NCBI GenBank assembly: GCA_021163155.1
Contig: JAGGXI010000086.1
Span: forward strand, 1-19,557
Direction of reading: 5' to 3'
Length of the DNA: 19,557 nt
Source of the DNA: Candidatus Aerophobota bacterium
Lineage (GTDB): Bacteria; Aerophobota; Aerophobia; Aerophobales; JAGGXI01
Below are positions 14,758 through 19,557 of the stretch, piece by piece; position 1 is the stretch's first letter, and every line of letters begins with the position of its first letter. Both the position numbers and the translations under genes were made by a program. Under the pieces are notes generated by a model. That model was not told where the DNA came from and did not search any database. It worked only from the letters and a program-made list of their open reading frames with translations.

Positions 14758-15949
14758 TCATTAGCTCCTTTATTTTATCCCAAATTTTTTCTGCTACTTC
14801 TCTTTTGCTCATTTTAGAGAGATATTCTATATTACCTTTTTTATCGATTAAGGTGACAATATTGGTATCCACACCAAAACCAGCTCCTTCTAAGGTTATA
14901 TTGTTGGCTACAATTAAATCAAGATTTTTCTCTTTAAGTTTTATCCTTGCCTCATCTTCTAAGTTTTCTACTTCTGCGCAAAATCCTACCAAAATCTTAT
15001 CACCTTTTTTATTTCCTATCTCCTTTAAAATATCCTGATTTCTTATCAATTTTAGATTGATCTTTTCCTGGGAAATTTTTTTTATTTTTCCTTCTTCTGT
15101 ATAAAGGGGACGATAATCGGAGACTGCCGCTGCCATTAACACTCCATCCATTTCGGCAAATCTGCATTTTACCTCTCTTCTCATCTCTTCGGCCGATTCT
15201 ATAGAATAGAATTCAACATTTGAGGGAGGGTCAAGAGAAGAGGGGCCGCTGACTAAGATAATTTTTGCTCCTCGGGCTATCCCCTCTTCTGCCAGGGCAT
15301 AACCCATCTTTCCACTGGAATAATTACTAATGAAACGAACTCTATCCAGTCTCTCTCTTGTGGGACCAGCAGTGATTAAGAAAGTTTTCCCTTTAAAATC
15401 ATTTTTAGATTTAATCACCTTTTCTACATATTCCACAATTTTAAAAGGCTCGGAAATTCTACCAGGACCCATTTCCCCAGATGCTAATTTTCCTTCTTCC
15501 GGTCCAATAAATTTAAAACCAAATTTTCTAAGTCTCTTAATATTCTCCTGGACCAAAGGATTTTTGTACATATAATGGTTCATTGCCGGCGCTATAACAA
15601 CAGGACAGTCTACTGCTAATACAGTTGTAGTAAGGATATCATCAGCAATTCCATGAGCAATTTTCCCTATTATATTAGCTGTAGTTGGGGCGATCAGCAA
15701 AAGATCAGCTAATCGAGCAAGAGAGATATGTTCCGCTCCTCTTTCCTCTTTAAACAATTTATAGGTAACCTCTTCCGAAGCCAAAGCTTTAAAAGTAAGA
15801 GGATGAACAAAATGAGTGGCTGCTTCGGTCATTATGGGATATACCTTAGCTTCCTTTTTCCCCAGTAGTCTCAGGATTTGGCCTGCTTTATAAGCGGCGA
15901 TACTTCCCGTTATCCCCAATAAAATATTTTTATTTTTTAAGGAACTCAT
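14744..15949 (-). CDS. coaBC: Bifunctional phosphopantothenoylcysteine synthetase/decarboxylase CoaBC
   Basis: This 401-residue flavoprotein makes 4'-phosphopantetheine for coenzyme A. The N-terminal CoaC half (1 to about 180) has the FMN-binding GITGSIAAYKA, catalytic His74 in GAEHISLAR, and PAMNHYMYKNP with Asn124. The C-terminal CoaB half starts near 190 with TAGPTRERLDRVRFISNYSSGKMG, then AAAVSDYRP and the lysine-rich IKKISQEKI strip used for CTP-dependent ligation with cysteine. Odd point: where E. coli has the active-site Cys158 (ACGD.GPGR), this protein has Ser157 (LASGEMGPGR), encoded by TCT. The offset of one residue is the same as for His74 and Asn124. Gene order and overlaps place it inside the recJ-to-slipin operon. 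Confidence 0.94.
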   Translation of the reverse strand: MSSLKNKNILLGITGSIAAYKAGQILRLLGKKEAKVYPIMTEAATHFVHPLTFKALASEEVTYKLFKEERGAEHISLARLADLLLIAPTTANIIGKIAHGIADDILTTTVLAVDCPVVIAPAMNHYMYKNPLVQENIKRLRKFGFKFIGPEEGKLASGEMGPGRISEPFKIVEYVEKVIKSKNDFKGKTFLITAGPTRERLDRVRFISNYSSGKMGYALAEEGIARGAKIILVSGPSSLDPPSNVEFYSIESAEEMRREVKCRFAEMDGVLMAAAVSDYRPLYTEEGKIKKISQEKINLKLIRNQDILKEIGNKKGDKILVGFCAEVENLEDEARIKLKEKNLDLIVANNITLEGAGFGVDTNIVTLIDKKGNIEYLSKMSKREVAEKIWDKIKELMNVQS

Positions 15950-16559
15950 TTATAAAAGGATTAGTTTTCCTCTCTTTCCCTATAGTTGTCTTAGGGCCGT
16001 GACCAGGGTAAACTATTACTTCATCAGGAAGTTTCAATAATTTCTCAAGCAAGGAATTTTTAAGAGCTTCAAAATTGCCTCCTGTAAAATCGGCTCTTCC
16101 TATAAAATTAGCGAAAAGAGTGTCTCCACTAAAAAGTACACCCTCCCCATAAAGGCAAATACTGCCAGGAGTATGTCCCGGGGTATGAATCACTTTAAAC
16201 TCAAGTCTTCCCACTTTTATCTTCTCTCCTTCCTTAATTGTTTTATCTGCAGGAGAGAAAAACATTTTATTTCCCATAGATTTAGAAAAATTCAATTCTG
16301 CGCTTTTCAGAAAAGGAACATCATTAGAATGAATAAAAAGAGGAGCTCCTGTCTCTTTTCTTATTAAATCGTTTGCTCCAATATGGTCTATATGAGCATG
16401 CGTATTGACAATAAATAGTACTTTCAGTAAGTTTTGCCTGATGATTTTTAATATCCTCTCACCTTCCCCTCCCGGGTCTATCACCATTACTTTTTTACCA
16501 TCAGCTACTATATAACAATTAGCCTGCATTTCTCCTACAACAAGTCTTTTTAGGAACAT
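15930..16559 (-). CDS. MBL-fold hydrolase, glyoxalase II-like
   Basis: This 209-residue cytoplasmic metallohydrolase has all the two-metal ligands of the fold: His54, His56, Asp58, His59 (NTHAHIDHIGA), the histidine of HTPGHTPGSICLYG, the Asp of FSGDTLF and the His of VYPGHGPKT. It lacks the C-terminal helical glutathione-binding domain of true glyoxalase II, so it belongs to the short YcbL-like group of uncertain substrate, perhaps thioesters. The N-terminal VGEMQANCYIVADG is typical of that group. An AAGGA precedes the ATG. It overlaps coaBC by 20 bases and follows apt by 61 bases. Confidence 0.9.
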   Translation of the reverse strand: MFLKRLVVGEMQANCYIVADGKKVMVIDPGGEGERILKIIRQNLLKVLFIVNTHAHIDHIGANDLIRKETGAPLFIHSNDVPFLKSAELNFSKSMGNKMFFSPADKTIKEGEKIKVGRLEFKVIHTPGHTPGSICLYGEGVLFSGDTLFANFIGRADFTGGNFEALKNSLLEKLLKLPDEVIVYPGHGPKTTIGKERKTNPFINEFLKK

Positions 16560-16581
16560 TAAAATTATCCTTACTAAATCA

Positions 16582-16611
16582 GTGTAATCATTTTTAAAAA
16601 CCTGTGTAATC
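16582..16611 (-). repeat. Short direct repeat in the apt-MBL gap
   Basis: The octamer GATTACAC occurs twice on the minus strand (16611-16604 and 16589-16582), starting 22 bases apart, about two helical turns. It is in the only sizeable gap (61 bases) within the otherwise overlapping recJ-to-slipin operon. It could be a remnant of an intergenic repeat or part of an internal promoter. It could also be chance. Confidence 0.3.
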
Positions 16612-16620
16612 AGAGGCCTC

Positions 16621-17136
16621 TCAATATTTGATTAAAGAGAAAACTCCGTATTCTTTAAGTTTCTCCCTTCCCTTTAACTCGGATAATTCAATTAAAAAGG
16701 AGATACCTACTATTTTTCCTTTAAGTCTTTCTACTAACTCACATACAGCTTTGGCTGTTCCTCCTGTAGCTAAAAGATCATCAAAGATTAAGACCTTATC
16801 TCCTTCCTTTATAGCATCTTGATGTATCTCTACGCTATCCTCTCCATATTCTAATTTATAAGTGGCTTTTTCAACCTTGTAGGGGAGTTTCCCTGGTTTG
16901 CGTATAGGAATAAAACCTACACCAAGTTTGTAGGCAAGAACAGAACCTAAAATGAATCCTCGTGCCTCCACACTGACCACTAAATCAATATCCTTATCTT
17001 GATAATTTTTAGCTAAAAGGTCTACGGCTCTTCCGAAGGAAGTGGAATCCTGCAAAAGAGGAGTAATATCTCTGAAGAGAATCCCCTTTTTAGGAAAGTC
17101 CGGTATACTTCTAATCTTTTTCGATAATTCTTTCAT
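16621..17136 (-). CDS. apt: Adenine phosphoribosyltransferase
   Basis: This enzyme salvages adenine by joining it to PRPP to give AMP. I start it at the ATG at 17136 (171 residues), because KELSKKIRSIPDFPKKGILFRDITPLL is the family's normal N-terminus and GCGAGG lies just upstream; the ATG at 17166 would add ten atypical residues. The PRPP-binding motif is VLIFDDLLATGGTA, and the adenine-site block is VVSVEARGFILGSVLAYKLG with FIPIRKPGKLPY after it. It overlaps the 3' end of recJ by 26 bases. Pairing of recJ and apt is common in bacteria; in some genomes relA follows, but it does not here. Confidence 0.95.
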   Translation of the reverse strand: MKELSKKIRSIPDFPKKGILFRDITPLLQDSTSFGRAVDLLAKNYQDKDIDLVVSVEARGFILGSVLAYKLGVGFIPIRKPGKLPYKVEKATYKLEYGEDSVEIHQDAIKEGDKVLIFDDLLATGGTAKAVCELVERLKGKIVGISFLIELSELKGREKLKEYGVFSLIKY

Positions 17137-18835
17137 CTTTTTTTCCTCGCCAATCTTTAATTTCAATCTGATAATTCTTTTTTCCTCTCCATTTATTTAT
17201 TTTTGGAGTAAACACTATATCTATTTTTTTTGAATTTTCACTAAATTTCCTGCCTCCATTATTTGACCCAAATACAATACCTTCAAATTTATTCTTTCCT
17301 TTATCTGAGCCAAGAATCATTTTTACTCCACCCTTTCCTATTGTTTGAAGAGAAGATAAAATGGAGATTTTCTTTGCTAATAAAAGAGGAGGAGGATTTC
17401 CGGGACCATAAGGGGGGAAACACTTAAGCTTATCAAAGAAATCCTCATCTAAATCATCCAGGTTTACACAAGCATCTATATAGTAAGAGGGAACAAGGTC
17501 TTCTGGAGAAATAGTTTCTTTAGCTACTTCATTGATTCTTTTTCTTAACTTCTCTATATTATCCACAGAAATTTTCATTCCAGCAGCCATTTTATGTCCC
17601 CCGAAGTTTATAAGCAGGTCTTCACATTTTTTAAGAGCATCAAATATAGGAAAATTAGGAATACTTCTTGCAGAACCTTTAGCTGTTTTTCCATTTGAAG
17701 AAAAGACAATAGCGGGGCGAAAATACTTTTCTCTAATATATGAGGCCACTAAACCAATCACTCCTTCATGCCAATCTTTTTTGGAAATAATAATTACTCT
17801 GTCTTCTTTTCTCTTTGGTAAAAGTTTCTCTGCTTCTTTACGCATTCTCCTTTCTATTTGCTGTCGTTTTCTATTTTCTTCATCTAAAGCTTTAGCTAAA
17901 CTAAAGGCTTCTTCAGAAGACGTTGAGAGAAAAAGTTTTACTCCTTTTTTAGCCAAAGATAGACGTCCACAAGCATTAAGTCGAGGGGCTAAGACAAATC
18001 CAACGTTATTTTCCTTAATCTTTTCTCCTGAAAGGCTAACAACATTCATTAAGGCTTTAAGCCCTATATTTGAAGTCTCTTCTAAATACTGGAGTCCTAA
18101 TTTTACAATTACTCTATTTTCATCTCTTAAAGAAACAACATCAGCAATAGTTCCCATAGCCACTAAATCCAAGTATTTCTGGATATTTAGGTTTTTCTGA
18201 GAAACCTCTTGAGCTAATGCCTGCACCAATTTAAAAGCAACTCCTACTCCAGCTAAATCCTTAAATGGATAAGGACAATCAGGTTGATGAGGATTTATGG
18301 TGGCTAAAGATGGAGGTAAATCTTTTTTAACTTGATGATGGTCGGTAACTATTACTTCTAATCCTAAAGTTTTAGCATACTCTATTTCTTTAACCGATGA
18401 AATACCACAATCACAGGTAATAACTAAATTAATCCCTTCACGAGCTATTTTCTTTATTGCTTCATTGTTCAATCCATAGCCTTCATCCATTCTTTGGGGA
18501 ATATAAAAATAACCAGAAAGCCCCAGTTCTCGTAAAAATAATAATAAGACTGAAGTAGCTGTAATTCCATCCACATCATAATCTCCATAGATTAATATTT
18601 TTTCCTTATGAGAAACTGCTTTCATAATTCTTTGAGTGGCTGTTTTCATTCCTTTCATTAAAAAAGGATTATGTAAATCTTTTAAAGAAGGATGGAAAAA
18701 TTCTTCTACTTTATCCTCTGCTATACCTCGATTATATAAAAATTGGATTGAAAGAGGAGAAAGATTCAACTTTTTAGCTAAAGAAAGGGCTTTTTCTTTA
18801 TCAAGTTCCTTTTTTATAACCCATCTTTTTTGCAT
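17111..18835 (-). CDS. recJ: Single-stranded-DNA-specific exonuclease RecJ
   Basis: This 574-residue 5'-3' exonuclease acts in recombination, mismatch and base-excision repair. The DHH phosphoesterase motifs are present in order: YGDYDVDGITAT (Asp85, Asp87, Asp89), ITCDCGISS, TDHHQ (Asp165-His166-His167) and MGTIADVVSL. The DHHA1 domain then gives NFGGHKMAAGM, and a C-terminal OB-fold closes the protein (IVFGSNNGGRKFSENSKKIDIVF region). The length is usual for the core enzyme. AGGAGG precedes the ATG. It is the first gene of a six-gene operon with apt, the MBL hydrolase, coaBC, nfeD and slipin, and has its own strong promoter. Confidence 0.96.
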   Translation of the reverse strand: MQKRWVIKKELDKEKALSLAKKLNLSPLSIQFLYNRGIAEDKVEEFFHPSLKDLHNPFLMKGMKTATQRIMKAVSHKEKILIYGDYDVDGITATSVLLLFLRELGLSGYFYIPQRMDEGYGLNNEAIKKIAREGINLVITCDCGISSVKEIEYAKTLGLEVIVTDHHQVKKDLPPSLATINPHQPDCPYPFKDLAGVGVAFKLVQALAQEVSQKNLNIQKYLDLVAMGTIADVVSLRDENRVIVKLGLQYLEETSNIGLKALMNVVSLSGEKIKENNVGFVLAPRLNACGRLSLAKKGVKLFLSTSSEEAFSLAKALDEENRKRQQIERRMRKEAEKLLPKRKEDRVIIISKKDWHEGVIGLVASYIREKYFRPAIVFSSNGKTAKGSARSIPNFPIFDALKKCEDLLINFGGHKMAAGMKISVDNIEKLRKRINEVAKETISPEDLVPSYYIDACVNLDDLDEDFFDKLKCFPPYGPGNPPPLLLAKKISILSSLQTIGKGGVKMILGSDKGKNKFEGIVFGSNNGGRKFSENSKKIDIVFTPKINKWRGKKNYQIEIKDWRGKKDERIIEKD

Positions 18836-18852
18836 AAATAACCTCCTATTTA

Positions 18853-18880
18853 ATTATAGACTATTTTATAGGAGAGTCAA
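18853..18880 (-). promoter_or_regulatory. Sigma70-type promoter of the recJ operon
   Basis: On the minus strand TTGACT (18880-18875), a 16-base spacer and TATAAT (18858-18853) lie just upstream of recJ, leaving a leader of about 10-15 bases that contains the AGGAGG ribosome site. Five of six -35 bases and all -10 bases match the consensus. This is the likely start of the whole recJ-to-slipin message. The rest of the 215-base gap to the next gene (18836-19050) shows no clear plus-strand promoter. Confidence 0.8.
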
Positions 18881-19050
18881 TTTTTTAGAAATACTTGTCT
18901 TATAGCTTGCCTTATAGAAAAAAATAGGCATACTGAATAATGTAAAGGGGCCATATTTTTGGAAGGGGAGGATATCTGACCTCTTTAAATAAAACCAGTT
19001 ATATCCGGATGTTCCAATTAAAGTTGTAAGAGATAGAGGAAATAAATTCT

Positions 19051-19419
19051 ATGCGTGAGCAATTGAAGGTATGTCTATCTATAGTAATGATTGTTTTAGC
19101 TGGATTTGTTATCATTTCTGTCTTTGGTACCCCGCTTACCAATAGCTATCCACTTATTCCCTCTTTTGTGCCTATATTTGGAATAAAATTTGGCATTGTA
19201 TTCTTAATCTTTTTGCTTGGCTATTGTTATTACTTTAATATAAAGAAGGGTTTCTGGTGGATAATGGGAATTTGGATAGGGTGCACTCCCTTTTATTTCA
19301 TAGCATTTTCATTTAAACTTCATCCTCTTGCTCTTTGTGGATTTGCCCGAATTGTCACTGGAAATTCATGCCTTATTGCATTAGCAATTGGGGTTGGTGT
19401 ATTAAGGGGAAAACTTTGA
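19051..19419 (+). CDS. Small hypothetical membrane protein
   Basis: A 122-residue protein that I do not recognise. Four hydrophobic stretches fit membrane helices at about 7-28, 39-63, 67-88 and 98-118, with short loops, and basic residues in the loop KKGFW between the second and third. It has four cysteines but no metal or catalytic motif. An AGAGG lies upstream of the ATG at suitable spacing. It is divergent from recJ, stands alone in the window, and is followed at once by two strong inverted repeats. Its coding status rests on the ribosome site and the consistent membrane pattern. Confidence 0.6.
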   Translation: MREQLKVCLSIVMIVLAGFVIISVFGTPLTNSYPLIPSFVPIFGIKFGIVFLIFLLGYCYYFNIKKGFWWIMGIWIGCTPFYFIAFSFKLHPLALCGFARIVTGNSCLIALAIGVGVLRGKL

Positions 19420-19431
19420 TGAGAGGCGAGA

Positions 19432-19509
19432 GGGGTCAGGTCTTCAAACTTCACATAAAACATTCTATAAAATTAAACTAACTTGTGTGAAGTTTGAAGA
19501 CCTGACCCC
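19432..19509. repeat. REP-like inverted repeat with 24-base arms
   Basis: GGGGTCAGGTCTTC... at 19432-19455 is matched exactly by its reverse complement at 19486-19509, ending ...GAAGACCTGACCCC, around a 30-base AT-rich loop. The arm is 24 bases without mismatch. GGGGTCAGGTCTT-type inverted sequences are, from general knowledge, often seen beside REP-associated tyrosine transposases (RAYTs) and as dispersed repeats. No such transposase is in the window, but the edge is only 48 bases away. As RNA it would also form a strong stem downstream of the membrane-protein gene, but without a T-tract. Confidence 0.85.
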
Positions 19510-19520
19510 CATTGTTATTG

Positions 19521-19552
19521 AAGTAGGGAACGGTCGCGACCGTTCCCTACTT
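19521..19552. repeat. Perfect 32-base palindrome
   Basis: AAGTAGGGAACGGTCG (19521-19536) is followed directly by its exact reverse complement (19537-19552), centred on TCGCGA, with no loop. It is much richer in G and C than its surroundings, which argues for foreign or dispersed-repeat origin. It lies 11 bases after the preceding inverted repeat. It resembles short palindromic repeats that occur in many copies in some bacterial genomes. Confidence 0.85.
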
Positions 19553-19557
19553 TATAA

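Noticed and set aside
17137-17166. Upstream ATG for apt
   Set aside because: The extra ten residues are atypical for the family and the ATG at 17136 has a good ribosome site.
17532-18200. 222-codon plus-strand open frame opposite recJ
   Set aside because: It is entirely antisense to a well-supported recJ and has no protein-family features. Long antisense frames are common in AT-rich genes with this codon use.
1-19557. CRISPR arrays, tRNA or rRNA genes, prophage or toxin-antitoxin modules
   Set aside because: I looked on both strands and saw no regularly spaced repeats, cloverleaf-like sequences, rRNA segments or recognisable phage or toxin genes.

Overview
This is an AT-rich bacterial chromosome segment. 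It carries a bacterial S20 protein, MurJ, a bifunctional CoaBC and sigma70-like promoters. The owner is probably a strict or near-strict anaerobe, because superoxide is handled by a 2Fe-type superoxide reductase and O2/NO by a flavodiiron protein fed by a rubredoxin-flavin reductase fusion; no catalase or superoxide dismutase is visible. The phylum cannot be fixed from the sequence. The gene mix would suit a deep-branching or candidate-phylum anaerobe, and this is only a guess.

Layout, left to right. (1) 1-1700: an IS607-family insertion sequence with a serine recombinase (tnpA) and an apparently intact TnpB nuclease. Its right end is cut by the window edge. A textbook promoter sits directly on the tnpA start codon. 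(2) 1717-2361: endonuclease III. (3) 2542-4380: a four-gene minus-strand operon transcribed as Prx6-type peroxiredoxin, small winged-helix protein, superoxide reductase, ferritin, which deals with peroxide, superoxide and iron. (4) 4411-6836: a two-gene unit, Hrb (flavin reductase-rubredoxin) and FprA (flavodiiron NO/O2 reductase), tightly bracketed by two inverted copies of a repeat of about 235 bp that has its own imperfect terminal inverted repeats. It looks like a MITE-flanked composite. (5) 6837-7129: a non-coding stretch with a third TIR-like sequence, a TTGTACAA cluster and other palindromes. (6) 7130-11957: a minus-strand operon murJ, solo GlmU-type uridylyltransferase, leuA, solo glutamate formimidoyltransferase. 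(7) 12260-12520: rpsT, the only confident plus-strand housekeeping gene, followed by a 14-bp hairpin. (8) 12651-18835: a compact minus-strand operon recJ, apt, MBL hydrolase, coaBC, nfeD, slipin, with overlapping or nearly touching genes and a good promoter before recJ. (9) 18836-19557: a small unidentified membrane protein and two strong inverted repeats of REP type at the window edge.

How the genes work together. Regions 3 and 4 together form an oxygen and nitrosative stress island. Hrb passes NAD(P)H electrons through flavin to its rubredoxin domain and on to FprA, and may also feed the superoxide reductase. Peroxide made by that enzyme would be removed by the peroxiredoxin, and ferritin would hold the iron. 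The strongest candidates for something new are the inverted repeat pair around hrb-fprA, the regulatory-looking palindromes beside it, and the right-edge inverted repeats.
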